NCBI RefSeq assembly: GCF_000369405.1
Contig: NZ_KB849999.1
Location: 124,001-188,000, forward strand
Length of the DNA: 64,000 bases
Direction: 5' to 3'
Origin: Acinetobacter sp. ANC 3929
Lineage (GTDB): Bacteria > Pseudomonadota > Gammaproteobacteria > Pseudomonadales > Moraxellaceae
Both the position numbers and the translations under genes were made by a program. Of the stretch, positions 8,542-18,500 are shown piece by piece (the first letter of the stretch is position 1; every line of letters starts with the position of its first letter). Below the pieces are notes generated by a model. It was not told the origin of the DNA, ran no database searches, and saw only the letters and a list, made by a program, of their open reading frames with translations.

Positions 8542-10365
8542 TTAATAACGGAATGTGACACCCGCAGAAGCTAGGCGACCACCGTTGATATAGTAACTAC
8601 CGCTACCATAGGCTGTACGATATTTTGAATCGCCAACATTTTGAATGTTTGCAAAAACATCTACATTTTTATTCACTTTGTATTGTCCATGCATATCTAC
8701 ACGGAAGTGCCCAGGGATTTGAACATTGTCAAAAGCACTGTTGTCGTAATCACCATTCGCTAACATTGTAGTCGAGAAGGTATATTGTTCATCTGTCCAA
8801 CCAGCAGTCAACGCAATATTTTGACGAGGACGACGACTTAAATCTTCATCATTTTTCTTGTCTTTAGCGCGAACATAGTTATAGCTTAAATTGGTAAACA
8901 GGTTTTCACCTTGCCATTTCACATATAGCTCACTACCTTCCATTTTAGCTTTTTCAAGGTTTCTCATTTGATTGAGAACACCGTCAAAATCAATGAGATT
9001 GTCAACTTCAGTGGTATATAAAGATAAACCTGTTGAAATATTGTAGGCCAGTTTTTGGTCTAAACCGATTTCATAAGACAAGCTTTCTTCTGGTTTAAGG
9101 TCTGGGTTGCCGCCATAAGCATACATATCATTCAGCGTTGGAGCTTTAAAAGCTGAACCAATATTTGCATAAATGCTAGTTAATGGTAGAACTTGATAAC
9201 GAACAGATCCCTGAGCAACGGTATGAGTGCCGAACTTTTCATTATCTTCAACACGGACACCAACTTGGGTATTTAACCCAGCTTGGTCATATTTGTGTTG
9301 GATATAATAACCTGTTGAGTCAATATCTTCTTGGTATGGTGAGCCATAAGAAAGAACATCACCATCAATATTACGGTGTGTTACACCAACCAAAATCTGT
9401 TGATTTGGAGTAAAGCCCCATTGACCATAGATTTCAGATTCTTGTGTTTTACTATGCACAAAATCCGTTGAATTATTTTGATCTATTTCATCTTTGAATT
9501 GAGAGAAACGGGCATGTACAGCTAAATTCTCAAGAATATTTAAACGTCCTTTGACGTTAATGATTTCATTTTTAAAATCTTGAGAAACGAGTTTGCCAGA
9601 GATATCGTAATCGCTAGAACCTTGGTTCTCACTATAATCAACCGAAGCCGCATATTGTTCTTTATCAACGCCAACTTTTGCACTATAGCCTTTTTGATCA
9701 AATGAAGCATCAGTTGCATTTTTGACGTCTTTTACAGGTGTACCATCTGTTTCTAAGCGTTGTCCACGAATTTGTGCATAGAAACCATTTTCAGCCAGAT
9801 CTGCACCGATTACAGATTTATAGGTTTTATTTTCACCAATTTCGCCTGTCACAAATGCAGAGGTTTTTTCTGGTGTTTTAGAAATAAGTTGAACGACACC
9901 TGAGATTGCATCAGTACCATATAAAACTGATGCAGGACCTTTTAATACTTCGATCTGCTTAATATCAGTTGTATCAATAAATGGTAAAGAGGCTGTACCA
10001 GAAGTTGCTGAATTCAGGCGAACGCCGTCTCTTAAAACAAGCGTTTGGTTTGAATTACCACCACGTAGGAAGATAGAGGCAGCTTGTCCATAGCCACCGC
10101 TTTGTACCATATTAATAGATGCATCTGTTTGTAGTAGTTGTGGTAAAGCAGCAATTGGAGATTGCTCTAGAATTTTTGGTTCAATAATATTAATACGTGC
10201 TGGCACGTTTTTAATTGATTCGGGTGTTTTGGATGCCGTCACAACAATCGTATCTAGCGTCGCAGTTTTATCGCTGGATTGATCTTGAGCAAAAGCAGGT
10301 GAAGAAAACCCCATCGCAATAGCGATAGCACCAACTAAATGAGTCGGTTGAAAAGCAGTAGACAT
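8542..10365 (-). CDS. btuB: TonB-dependent vitamin B12 receptor
   Basis: Outer-membrane gated channel for cobalamin, energised by TonB. It has 607 residues from the ATG at 10365 (MSTAFQPTH); an in-frame ATG at 10386 is possible. A signal peptide ends at PAFAQ, followed by a TonB-box-like DTIVVTA, a plug domain (NIIEPKILEQSP to VVQLISK, with GPASVLYGTDAISG) and a beta-barrel ending in aromatic FRY. The B12 assignment is supported by the cobalamin riboswitch in its leader and the downstream adenosyltransferase gene. Expression should fall when B12 is plentiful. Confidence 0.93.
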   Translation of the reverse strand: MSTAFQPTHLVGAIAIAMGFSSPAFAQDQSSDKTATLDTIVVTASKTPESIKNVPARINIIEPKILEQSPIAALPQLLQTDASINMVQSGGYGQAASIFLRGGNSNQTLVLRDGVRLNSATSGTASLPFIDTTDIKQIEVLKGPASVLYGTDAISGVVQLISKTPEKTSAFVTGEIGENKTYKSVIGADLAENGFYAQIRGQRLETDGTPVKDVKNATDASFDQKGYSAKVGVDKEQYAASVDYSENQGSSDYDISGKLVSQDFKNEIINVKGRLNILENLAVHARFSQFKDEIDQNNSTDFVHSKTQESEIYGQWGFTPNQQILVGVTHRNIDGDVLSYGSPYQEDIDSTGYYIQHKYDQAGLNTQVGVRVEDNEKFGTHTVAQGSVRYQVLPLTSIYANIGSAFKAPTLNDMYAYGGNPDLKPEESLSYEIGLDQKLAYNISTGLSLYTTEVDNLIDFDGVLNQMRNLEKAKMEGSELYVKWQGENLFTNLSYNYVRAKDKKNDEDLSRRPRQNIALTAGWTDEQYTFSTTMLANGDYDNSAFDNVQIPGHFRVDMHGQYKVNKNVDVFANIQNVGDSKYRTAYGSGSYYINGGRLASAGVTFRY

Positions 10366-10410
10366 GATGTCGCTCCAGACATTCACCCTTCGTGAATGAT
10401 AATGTGGAAA

Positions 10411-10600
10411 TACACAACAAGCAGGTCTCCGGACTCCACTATAATCATCAAACGAATGATGTTACTCATCATCTTCCCACATCATACCGATGCAGTGATT
10501 TGGCGTTGAGCTAAGATGAGTGATTCGGTGTTACCGTTGCGAGGGCAGTGTTGGAATTCCACCAACTTCCCTATAAGCAAAAGAATTTGCTTTAGACTTG
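10411..10600 (-). promoter_or_regulatory. Cobalamin riboswitch in btuB leader
   Basis: On the minus strand the leader shows ATAGGGAAGTTGGTG, an AATTCCAACACTGCCC block, CGCAACGGTAACACC, the TGCATCGG segment and a final GTCCGGAGACCTGC box. These are the conserved blocks of the AdoCbl riboswitch, in the expected order. It sits about 45 bp upstream of the btuB start. Exact ends are approximate. Confidence 0.92.
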
Positions 10601-10735
10601 TTGCAAGATTACGCAAAGTATAAAGTGTTAACGTTTTTTAAACAATTGCATTTCCGAATGAACTTTGCCCAAAGTGGGTCAAATTGCATTACAATGCGAG
10701 AGTTTCAAAAATATTCAGTTTAAATTGGACAGCTC

Positions 10736-11392
10736 ATGCGCCAAAGCCAAATGCGAACCCGCGCCAAGATTTGTGGAATTACCCGAGTACAAGATATTCA
10801 TGCAGTTGTACAATCAGGTGCAGATGCAATCGGTTTTGTATTTTTCCCGCCCAGTCCACGTCATGTCAGCATTGAACACGCTCAAATATTGGCACAACAA
10901 GTTCCTCCTTATGTACAGTTGGTCGGCTTATTTGTAAACGCAAGTGCTGAAGAAATTCAAACGGTGCTTGATTCCGTTCCTTTGGATGTATTACAACTAC
11001 ATGGCGATGAAACGCCAGAACAATGTCAATTAATTGCAGCACACTGTAAACGCCGTTGGTATAAGGCCATTCAAGTCAAACCTGATTTAGATGTTGTGGC
11101 TGAAATCCAGCGCTATCAAGCAGCGGGAGCCAGTGCAGTTTTATTAGATGCATGGCATCCTGAGCTAAAAGGTGGGACAGGGCATCGCTTTGATTGGGAT
11201 CAATTCCCTCAACTCGATATTCCACTCATTTTGGCAGGCGGATTAACCCCCGAAAATGTCAGTGAAGCTATTGATACTACAGCTGCTTTTGCTGTGGATG
11301 TCAGCGGAGGCGTCGAGTCCGCAAAAGGTATAAAAGACCAACAACTCATTGAAAAATTTATGCAAGGAGTCCAACGTGGATCAGCAAAATAA
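10736..11392 (+). CDS. trpF: Phosphoribosylanthranilate isomerase
   Basis: Catalyses the isomerisation of N-(5-phosphoribosyl)anthranilate to CdRP in tryptophan synthesis. The 218-residue TIM barrel carries KICGITR (catalytic Cys), [22 protein letters not shown] and the phosphate-binding DVSGGVE. An ATG at 10751 (MRTRAKICG) is an alternative start. The 3' end overlaps trpB by 17 nt, fitting the trpFB operon known from Acinetobacter. TACAAT at 10690-10695 is a plausible -10 element. Confidence 0.95.
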   Translation: MRQSQMRTRAKICGITRVQDIHAVVQSGADAIGFVFFPPSPRHVSIEHAQILAQQVPPYVQLVGLFVNASAEEIQTVLDSVPLDVLQLHGDETPEQCQLIAAHCKRRWYKAIQVKPDLDVVAEIQRYQAAGASAVLLDAWHPELKGGTGHRFDWDQFPQLDIPLILAGGLTPENVSEAIDTTAAFAVDVSGGVESAKGIKDQQLIEKFMQGVQRGSAK

Positions 11393-12605
11393 CGTGATTG
11401 ACTACACCCAGTTTCCTGATGCTCAAGGGCATTTCGGTATTCATGGTGGACGTTTTGTATCAGAAACGCTGATGGCTGCACTTGAAGACCTCGAAAGTCT
11501 TTATGGTCGTATGAAGAATGATGCACAGTTTTTAGCAGAGTTTGATCGTGATCTTGCGTTCTATGTTGGTCGTCCTAGTCCGCTTTATTATGCTGAACGA
11601 TGGTCTCAGCACCTCGGCGGTGCGCAAATTTACCTGAAACGTGAAGACTTGAACCACACGGGTTCGCATAAAGTGAATAACACCATTGGTCAGGCTTTAT
11701 TGGCAAAGCTTTCAGGTAAGAAGCGCATCATCGCGGAAACAGGAGCAGGTCAGCACGGTGTGGCGACGGCTACCATTGCAGCACGTTTGGGTATGGAATG
11801 TGTGGTGTACATGGGCGCTGAAGACGTGAAACGTCAGGCCATGAATGTCTACCGTATGCGCTTGTTAGGCGCGACGGTTGTGCCTGTACAAAGTGGTTCA
11901 AAAACTTTGAAAGATGCCATGAACGAGGCAATGCGTGACTGGGTGACCAATGTCGATAGTACTTATTATGTGATTGGTACAGTGGCAGGTCCACATCCAT
12001 ATCCGCAACTCGTTCGTGATTTCCAGTCGATTATTGGTCGTGAAGCTCGCCAGCAGATCCAAGACCAAGCAGGCCGTTTGCCAGATGCTTTAGTGGCGTG
12101 TGTGGGCGGTGGTTCAAATGCGATGGGCTTGTTCTATCCATTCCTGAATGATCAAGACGTGAAAATGTATGGTGTTGAAGCGGCAGGTTATGGCATTGAA
12201 ACGGGCAAACACTCTGCGCCATTAAATGCAGGGCATGTGGGCGTGTTACATGGTAACCGTACTTATTTGATGTCGGATGAACAAGGTCAGATCATTGAAA
12301 CACATAGTATTTCAGCTGGTTTGGACTATCCAGGAGTAGGCCCTGAGCACAGTTTCTTAAAAGATATGAACCGTGTGGAATATGTGCCGATCAATGATGA
12401 TGAAGCCTTACAGGGTTTCCGTGATCTCACTCAAATCGAAGGGATTATTCCTGCGCTTGAAAGCTCACATGCGATGGCTTATGTCACTAAACTTGCGCCA
12501 ACCATGTCAAAGGATCAAATCATTATTGCGACGGTTTCAGGTCGTGGTGATAAAGATTTGATGACGGTTGCGCGTATTGATGGCGTTGAAATGGTCGAGA
12601 TGTAA
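11376..12605 (+). CDS. trpB: Tryptophan synthase beta subunit
   Basis: PLP enzyme joining indole and serine to tryptophan in the TrpA2B2 complex. I chose the GTG at 11376 because AAGGAG lies 6 nt before it; the frame extends to a TTG at 11349. It gives 409 residues. HTGSHKVNN contains the PLP lysine, and the phosphate-binding glycine loop VGGGSNAMG and [13 protein letters not shown] are intact. It is translationally coupled to trpF by overlap. Its partner trpA is about 7.5 kb downstream with unrelated genes between. Confidence 0.95.
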   Translation: MDQQNNVIDYTQFPDAQGHFGIHGGRFVSETLMAALEDLESLYGRMKNDAQFLAEFDRDLAFYVGRPSPLYYAERWSQHLGGAQIYLKREDLNHTGSHKVNNTIGQALLAKLSGKKRIIAETGAGQHGVATATIAARLGMECVVYMGAEDVKRQAMNVYRMRLLGATVVPVQSGSKTLKDAMNEAMRDWVTNVDSTYYVIGTVAGPHPYPQLVRDFQSIIGREARQQIQDQAGRLPDALVACVGGGSNAMGLFYPFLNDQDVKMYGVEAAGYGIETGKHSAPLNAGHVGVLHGNRTYLMSDEQGQIIETHSISAGLDYPGVGPEHSFLKDMNRVEYVPINDDEALQGFRDLTQIEGIIPALESSHAMAYVTKLAPTMSKDQIIIATVSGRGDKDLMTVARIDGVEMVEM

Positions 12606-12614
12606 GTTTTCACA

Positions 12615-13142
12615 ATGCCAAGTTTGTTTATGGTGATGTTGGGTGGCCGACATGCCAGAGCCAATACCGAAGTCCATGATGTAGTAATGGCAATAGGTGA
12701 ATCATTGTCTGAAGTCATACCTCAGTTAAAACAGGCTTGGTTTGGTGAATCGAAAGGCTTACATATCGATGCTTGGGCACAGATTTCAGGTGTTCAATCA
12801 CAAGGCTTGAATTATCAAATTCAGTTTTCCGATGCTGCACCGTCTGCTTTGGATGAAAAATTATATTTGATTAATTTAGGTGGATATACACCGAATACGT
12901 TTGGTGAGGTGCATAGTTACCATCTTGTCGTTGCGTCTGATGCTGTGATTGCAAAACAGTTGGGTAAACAATTTATTGAGCAACACTGGGATAAGCCGCA
13001 TACGGATCGTGTGTTGGATGTTGATGATTGTATTCCAATAGATCATGTTGCAGGGCGTTATATCCATTTGGTTCAAGGCGAGTTTAGGCCCACAATTTGG
13101 GAAAATACCTATCTGACTTTGGATTCATCCAATATGAAATGA
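12615..13142 (+). CDS. DUF1543-type protein of unknown function
   Basis: A 175-residue cytosolic protein resembling the DUF1543 family: it opens MLGGRHARANTEVHDVVMAIG, and a similar motif begins the second half with the INLGGYTPNTFGEVHSY stretch, suggesting two related half-domains. No catalytic signature is recognised. It starts 9 bp after trpB on the same strand and ends just before a strong terminator, so it is probably the last gene of the trpFB transcript, although nothing in the sequence ties it to tryptophan. Confidence 0.7.
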   Translation: MPSLFMVMLGGRHARANTEVHDVVMAIGESLSEVIPQLKQAWFGESKGLHIDAWAQISGVQSQGLNYQIQFSDAAPSALDEKLYLINLGGYTPNTFGEVHSYHLVVASDAVIAKQLGKQFIEQHWDKPHTDRVLDVDDCIPIDHVAGRYIHLVQGEFRPTIWENTYLTLDSSNMK

Positions 13143-13173
13143 AAATAGGGAAGCAGTGGCTTCCCTATTTTTT
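13143..13173. terminator. Terminator closing trpFB transcript
   Basis: AAATAGGGAAG and CTTCCCTATTT form a perfect 11-bp stem with loop CAGTGG, followed by TTT. It lies between the convergent DUF1543 and 5'-nucleotidase genes. Confidence 0.85.
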
Positions 13174-13187
13174 ATTATGGATACAGC

Positions 13188-14966
13188 TTATGGTAGTAAT
13201 TTGATTCGATCTGTTTTTGGTGCAGTTAATGGAGAATACTGAGACACATATTTTTCTAGTGCATCTATATCTTGTCCACCACCGACAGGATTTTTACCTT
13301 CTTTTAATACCGTGAAGTTATCACCGCCATCGGCAAGGAAACTGTTCACCGTAACACGATAAACCTTAGTATCATTTAGAGCTTGTCCTGCCACTAAGAT
13401 ATTGCTGGCACGTGGTGAAGTCGAATTATCCTTTTTATAGGAATAACTGAACTCTTTAGACGGTTGTAAGATACGTACCGTGGCTGTATTGGCGCCAGAC
13501 CATTGCTGTTCTAACACATCGCGAATCTGTTTGCCTGTTAGGCTAAGAGTCACTATCGAATTGCCGAATGGCTGTACTGTAAATACATCACCAAAAGTGA
13601 TCTGATTACTGCTGTTCACCAATAAGTCGGCACGAACACCACCCGGATTCATCAGGGTAAAGTCAGAACCTTGATTACTTGCAGTTAATGCCATGGCTTG
13701 TTGTGCATCGGCAATCAAATTACCGAGTGCGCTTTCACCACTTTCTGTTGCATTACGATTAATGACACCATTGGCTGTACCCACCACACGTGCCGAAATG
13801 GTGGTGACAGCTTGGCGATATTTATTCAGGATCGCTTCAATGCTTGGCGTTTTATTAAACTTCTCATAGAGATCCGTTAAGTTCACTGTGGTTGAGCCAG
13901 AGGTATAGGCTTCACTTTGAATCGGAACTTGTTTGGCATCCTTTTTAATGACATTACCCGTTTTGCCATCCAGTTCTAATTGGATATTGGTAATCGCCGT
14001 GCCATATTGTCCCGCAGACGTCAATAAAAACGGTTTTTGTGGATTCTTGGTTGAGTAATCACAAATATAAGATTGGTGCGTATGACCAGAAACGACGACA
14101 TCAACCGCAGGATCTAAACGATCAAGGATACCGAGTAATGGACCGCTGAGACCATCACAGGTTTTTTTATTAAATTTGGTACTTGGTGCAACACCTTCAT
14201 GCACCACCACCACAATCGCTTCAATGCCTTGTTTCTTTAACTCTGGAATTAAGGCATTTACGGTATCCGCTTCATCATTAAAGTTGACATCTTTGATGCC
14301 CGCAGCTGACACAATGCTCGGTGTCGCTTTCAAGGTCATGCCAATAAAGGCAACAGGAATTCCACCATAGGTTTTGACTTTATAAGCAGGAAACAAGGTT
14401 TTGTTTGGATCCGCCTTCATCGAGACATTGGCAGCCAAGAAATTGAATTTAGCACCAGGAAATTCTTTATTAATCTGACACGGTTTGGCACTGGTGAATT
14501 GCTGACAGCCACCATTTTGCAAACGACGAAGTTCATCGGTTCCACGGTCGAATTCATGATTACCCACCGCATTGAAATCAATCTGGATATCGTTCATGGT
14601 TTCGATGGTCGGTTCATCTAAAAACAGCGATGAAGTGAGGGGAGAGGCGCTAATCAAGTCACCTGCTGAAACCACAGCATTGTTGGGGTATTGGGAGCGT
14701 AACTTTTTTATCGCATCTGCAAAGTAACTGACCCCACCGACAGGAACACGTACTGTTTTACTACTATCGCTTGGATCATCTGCTTCGATAAAGCGTTTTG
14801 GTGGCTCCAGATTACCGTGAAAATCATTGAAGGCGAGGATATTGATACTTTGATTTTTGCGTTCTGGCGTTGGTACTTCGTTATCATTATTGTCATCATT
14901 ACACGCCGTTAAAGACAGTATCATGAGACAGAGTACATTTGCTTTTAATAATTGTTGAGTCATCAT
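13188..14966 (-). CDS. 5'-nucleotidase/metallophosphatase lipoprotein
   Basis: Predicted periplasmic or outer-membrane-anchored nucleotidase of the UshA/CpdB type that dephosphorylates nucleotides for salvage. Of 592 residues, the first roughly 22 form a lipoprotein signal with the box SLTAC. The calcineurin-like domain has AFNDFHGN, AGDLIS, GNHEFDRG and VSGHTHQSY. The C-terminal 5_nucleotid_C domain follows with NLIADAQ, NPGGVRADL and ADGGDNF. Most UshA proteins have a plain signal peptide, so the lipid anchor is a variation. Monocistronic. Confidence 0.88.
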   Translation of the reverse strand: MMTQQLLKANVLCLMILSLTACNDDNNDNEVPTPERKNQSINILAFNDFHGNLEPPKRFIEADDPSDSSKTVRVPVGGVSYFADAIKKLRSQYPNNAVVSAGDLISASPLTSSLFLDEPTIETMNDIQIDFNAVGNHEFDRGTDELRRLQNGGCQQFTSAKPCQINKEFPGAKFNFLAANVSMKADPNKTLFPAYKVKTYGGIPVAFIGMTLKATPSIVSAAGIKDVNFNDEADTVNALIPELKKQGIEAIVVVVHEGVAPSTKFNKKTCDGLSGPLLGILDRLDPAVDVVVSGHTHQSYICDYSTKNPQKPFLLTSAGQYGTAITNIQLELDGKTGNVIKKDAKQVPIQSEAYTSGSTTVNLTDLYEKFNKTPSIEAILNKYRQAVTTISARVVGTANGVINRNATESGESALGNLIADAQQAMALTASNQGSDFTLMNPGGVRADLLVNSSNQITFGDVFTVQPFGNSIVTLSLTGKQIRDVLEQQWSGANTATVRILQPSKEFSYSYKKDNSTSPRASNILVAGQALNDTKVYRVTVNSFLADGGDNFTVLKEGKNPVGGGQDIDALEKYVSQYSPLTAPKTDRIKLLP

Positions 14967-15167
14967 GGTTTTTGATCGAGTGGTATAAGATTGTTTTTAA
15001 AATAAAACTTCTGTATGAATTTTTGATGAAATGATGAGCTGAAAAAGTTCGTTAGGGGCTTGGCTTATTCGGATAAAATGTGAAGTACGAGGTATTTTAA
15101 AAGATAAAAATAGTAGTAAATTTGATCACTTACCGTCTATTATGAGCATAGATGTGACCTCGCAATC

Positions 15168-16175
15168 ATGGAATATAAAATGGATTTGATACAAGCCAAT
15201 GGTCAACCTCGTTATGGACGTTTTGAGCAAGTGCCTTCACGGATTAACTTGGAGGACTATATCTATAAAACGCCTTATGGGCAGATACTGAAAGGTTGGC
15301 GCAAACAGCTTAAATATAAGAAGTTTAAATTCTGTGGTTTGCAACATGAGCATTACAGTATTGGCGTGGCGATTGTTGATTTATCTTGGGCAGGACATGG
15401 TTTCTTTTATGTCTATGATCATCAAACTCAAAAAGTGATTGAGTGGAATGCGATTCAGCCACTGGCATTCAAAACACAACTTGATGAGCAACCGTTATTT
15501 AGTCAAAGCCATTTTAAGAAATCAGCCTATCAATTCGATATGCAACATGCCAATGGCGTGCGTTATATCCAAGTCACCAAACATGGCGAAATCCAGTTAA
15601 AAGCACGGATTTTTTGTGCGGGCACGGATGTACTCAGTTTATGCAGTCCAACGGGGATTAATGGTTGGACCTATACCCAGAAACAAACCACGCTGGCAGT
15701 TGAAGGGTTCTTTATTCGTCCTGATCAACAACAGATTGAATTCAATGCGCATAGCCTTGCAGCATTAGATGATACCTGTGGTTTTCTTCGACCTGAAACG
15801 GCTTGGTTCTGGCTATCTTGCCAGTTTCGTGATGCGCAGGATCGGCGTATTGGATTGAACCTTGCATCTGGGGTCAATGAAAGTTTTGGTAATGAAAATG
15901 CTTTGTGGGTGAATGGTCGTTTGTATCCACTGACGGATGTCCTATTTGAACAGAAAAATGAAAACACGTGGTCGATTCGTTCTTTGGGGGGATGTTTAAA
16001 TCTAGTAGTGGAAACAGGTTGGTGTCGTTTTGAGAATATTAACTTGCGTTTGATTGGCAGTCAGTTCAATCAATGGCAGGCCAAAGTCAGCGGTACCATT
16101 GCACATGAGCAGGTTGAGTTGGTGACCTTAGATAAGCAATATGGCTTGCTGGAACAACATTACGCGAAGTGGTAA
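15168..16175 (+). CDS. DUF2804-like protein
   Basis: A 335-residue protein without signal peptide or TM segment, resembling the DUF2804 family: Trp-rich beta segments such as GIAIVDLSWAGHGFFYVYD-like text near residue 68, and FWLSCQFRDAQDRRIGLNLASG. Function unknown; the fold is probably a lipocalin-like or carotenoid-1-hydratase-like beta structure by analogy only. The start may be the ATG at 15168 or 15180. It stands alone, and a hairpin ends it before the convergent hydrolase gene. Confidence 0.65.
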   Translation: MEYKMDLIQANGQPRYGRFEQVPSRINLEDYIYKTPYGQILKGWRKQLKYKKFKFCGLQHEHYSIGVAIVDLSWAGHGFFYVYDHQTQKVIEWNAIQPLAFKTQLDEQPLFSQSHFKKSAYQFDMQHANGVRYIQVTKHGEIQLKARIFCAGTDVLSLCSPTGINGWTYTQKQTTLAVEGFFIRPDQQQIEFNAHSLAALDDTCGFLRPETAWFWLSCQFRDAQDRRIGLNLASGVNESFGNENALWVNGRLYPLTDVLFEQKNENTWSIRSLGGCLNLVVETGWCRFENINLRLIGSQFNQWQAKVSGTIAHEQVELVTLDKQYGLLEQHYAKW

Positions 16176-16184
16176 CAACGGAAA

Positions 16185-16217
16185 TAAAAAATCCCCTCAA
16201 TCGAAAGGAGATTTTTT
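16185..16217. terminator. Bidirectional terminator
   Basis: An imperfect hairpin (AAATCCCCT ... AGGAGATTT) flanked by an A run on the left and a T run on the right, between convergent genes ending at 16175 and 16231. Confidence 0.75.
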
Positions 16218-16230
16218 TATGGGTAATGAA

Positions 16231-17106
16231 TTAAAGTCCTGCTTGCCAAAAAGCTTCACCCGCAGCAATAGGATCATTGGTTTTAGCCAAAGTATCAATC
16301 CAGACATCGTATTGGCGAATCACTGGGTGTTGATTTGGATGGAAATCTTTTTTAAACCAGTCGCTATATTGTGCTCTTTTCGCAGTCAAAATACCGTTAC
16401 GACCAAAGAACCACGGTAAACCTTTACGTGCCATATCAAAACGTTGTCTCAAGTTAAAACCATCGGTTTTAAGCATCACATCGGTACGATATAGAGTAAA
16501 ACCAAACATCATCACTGTGGTAAAGACCAAGGCAAAGCGACGGGTTGCTTCAGGCACTTCACCAACTTCTCGCATCACATCAAATGCGACATCACGATGT
16601 TCCATTTCCTCAATCGCATGCCAAGCAAACAATGCACGGACAAAAGGATCTGCTTCTGCCAACGTTTCTTTTTTACTATAAAACGTATCTGCCATCAGTG
16701 CGGTTAAATGCTCGGCTGCTGCGGTCATGGCAATGTTGTATTGGGGAGAGCGATTGTTAAGTTCAAATCTAAAAATTTTCTTTAAGCGAGTGGTGAATTG
16801 ATCCACAGGCATGCCTTGATCTTTCATGACCTGATTCATTTTGTCATGTGCAATGCCATGTTGTGCTTCCTGACGGATAAAATCAGCGACACGTTCCTGC
16901 AAGTCTGGATCATCAATTTTGTCACGGAATAAACGGACACATTCAATAAAATAACGCTCGCCATCGGGGAAGGTCAGGCTGAGCGCATCAAACATACGGG
17001 TACGGAACGGGTCTCCCCCAAACCAGAAGCGTGGTGCTTGATCGAGATGGAAGTCCAACTTTGTTCTCACCACAGGATCAACTTGATAGGAAACATGTGC
17101 ATTCAT
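16231..17106 (-). CDS. Putative metal-dependent hydrolase, ferritin-like (PF10118 family)
   Basis: A 291-residue protein of the COG3687 metal-dependent hydrolase family, of unknown substrate. Likely di-metal ligands lie in helices typical of the ferritin-like fold: FPDGERYFIECVRL, RQEAQHGIAHDKMN, AAEHLTALMAD and WHAIEEMEHRDVAFD. A hydrophobic stretch near residues 190-207 may be membrane-associated. It is transcribed divergently from an AraC-type regulator 116 bp away, which is the likeliest controller of this gene; this is inferred from position only. Confidence 0.75.
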   Translation of the reverse strand: MNAHVSYQVDPVVRTKLDFHLDQAPRFWFGGDPFRTRMFDALSLTFPDGERYFIECVRLFRDKIDDPDLQERVADFIRQEAQHGIAHDKMNQVMKDQGMPVDQFTTRLKKIFRFELNNRSPQYNIAMTAAAEHLTALMADTFYSKKETLAEADPFVRALFAWHAIEEMEHRDVAFDVMREVGEVPEATRRFALVFTTVMMFGFTLYRTDVMLKTDGFNLRQRFDMARKGLPWFFGRNGILTAKRAQYSDWFKKDFHPNQHPVIRQYDVWIDTLAKTNDPIAAGEAFWQAGL

Positions 17107-17222
17107 CTTGACTATTCCTTGTTTTTCTTCATGAACTCAGTATGAAAAAACTCCGATGAAATGTTTTGACAGTTACAGCCAAGTTTTATACAAATAACGA
17201 CAGATCAGGATGAGATTGGCGT

Positions 17223-18245
17223 ATGTCAGTTAAAATAATCATTGGATATTTGCGATTGTTTAATCGTGTTTTACAACAGGAACAAATTGATTTGTCTAAA
17301 GTTGTTGCGCCTGAACTTTGGCAAGCCTTTCAAGCCTGTTTAGAAAATCCAGATGAAAAAGACTTTGATGTTGAACGTTATGCCTTATTGCTACAGGCTG
17401 CTCAGCCACACTTTACTCGTCCAATTACGTTGGTCCTGGCTGAACATGCCAACCTACAAGATCTGGGGTTAATGGGCTATTTGGCATCGACCAGTATCGA
17501 TCTACAGCAAGCCCTGCAATTATTACAACGTTATTATTCTCTGGTCTTTAAGCAAACCAATTTAGAGCAGCTCGATGTACAACAATTTTCTGAATATATT
17601 CAAATCGTTTGGAGTGCATCCTACAGCGATTATCGGGAAATGTATGAGTTGAATCTGGCCTTGATCTTTAAAATTTCTCAATCGATTGTGCAAGATGCTT
17701 TGGTTCCCCCTCAGATGATTCAATTTGGTTATGCACCGCATACTGCGCTTTATCATTTTGAAAAATTTTATGGTTGTCCGATTCAAATTCAGCAGGGGCA
17801 ATATGCCATCCGCTTTTCCAATCAAATTTTAAAGGCAAAAAGTATTGCCGCAGATCAGCAACTGAACCATGTGCTATCCAATCAGGCACAACAGTCATTG
17901 AACAGTGTCAGTTCTTTTGAGGTTCAGCAGCAGCAGTTTCGTCAGAAGATACAGAGCTTTATTGAGCAAGGCTTAGTGCAGCAGGAAGAGGTGTTGCAAA
18001 GTTATGTCGCCAAGCGTCTGCATTGTTCGGAGCGAACTTTACAACGTCAGCTTAAAGCCTATGAACTGAATTTTCAGGATGTGTTGGATCAGTATCGTTT
18101 GGAGCAAAGTAAGTTGTATTTACAACAAGGGAAGTCTTTTTCTGAGATTGCGGAGCGACTCAATTATGCGGATCAGAGTGCATTTGGACGGGCATTTAAG
18201 CGTTGGACAGGGCTTACACCAAAACAGTTTTTAAAATCTCTGTAG
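17223..18245 (+). CDS. AraC-family transcriptional regulator
   Basis: A 340-residue activator-type regulator. The N-terminal roughly 200 residues match the Arabinose_bd-like ligand domain seen in OruR/ArgR-type AraC proteins (DLGLMGYLASTSIDLQQALQLLQRYY). The C-terminal HTH_18 pair covers about 240-338, with CSERTLQRQLKAYELNFQDVLDQ and FSEIAERLNYADQSAFGRAFKRWTG-type helices. It is divergent from the PF10118-type hydrolase gene, its probable target. The ligand is not predictable from sequence. Confidence 0.88.
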   Translation: MSVKIIIGYLRLFNRVLQQEQIDLSKVVAPELWQAFQACLENPDEKDFDVERYALLLQAAQPHFTRPITLVLAEHANLQDLGLMGYLASTSIDLQQALQLLQRYYSLVFKQTNLEQLDVQQFSEYIQIVWSASYSDYREMYELNLALIFKISQSIVQDALVPPQMIQFGYAPHTALYHFEKFYGCPIQIQQGQYAIRFSNQILKAKSIAADQQLNHVLSNQAQQSLNSVSSFEVQQQQFRQKIQSFIEQGLVQQEEVLQSYVAKRLHCSERTLQRQLKAYELNFQDVLDQYRLEQSKLYLQQGKSFSEIAERLNYADQSAFGRAFKRWTGLTPKQFLKSL

Positions 18246-18340
18246 ATTTAAAATGAATCTTTTCACTAGATCCTTATTTAAATGGGGGAGGCTCAACGGA
18301 GTCATGTTGTATTCTCATCTAATTATTGGATAAACCTTCG

Positions 18341-18376
18341 GTTCGACCTACTTTTGTTTTGGCAAAAGTAGGCAAA
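18341..18376. repeat. Intergenic inverted-repeat element
   Basis: CCTACTTTTG (18347-18356) and CAAAAGTAGG (18363-18372) form a perfect 10-bp stem with loop TTTTGG, embedded in GGTTCGA ... GCAAAACCATT. The rest of 18246-18500 holds no gene that I can support. This type of sequence looks like a dispersed Acinetobacter intergenic repeat (recollection, not verified). It could also end the antiporter transcript. Confidence 0.6.
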
Positions 18377-18500
18377 ACCATTGTCATTCACAAAACCTGT
18401 TCACTTCTTATATTTCTTTCATTATTTCGCAGAAACAGCATCTTGCTGAGACCACGCAGGTTGTGAACGACATTTTCGAGTCTCATATTCGTACAGGATT

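Noticed and set aside
16141..16419. 92-codon open frame over the convergent terminator
   Set aside because: It spans the terminator hairpin and antisense hydrolase sequence; a shadow frame.
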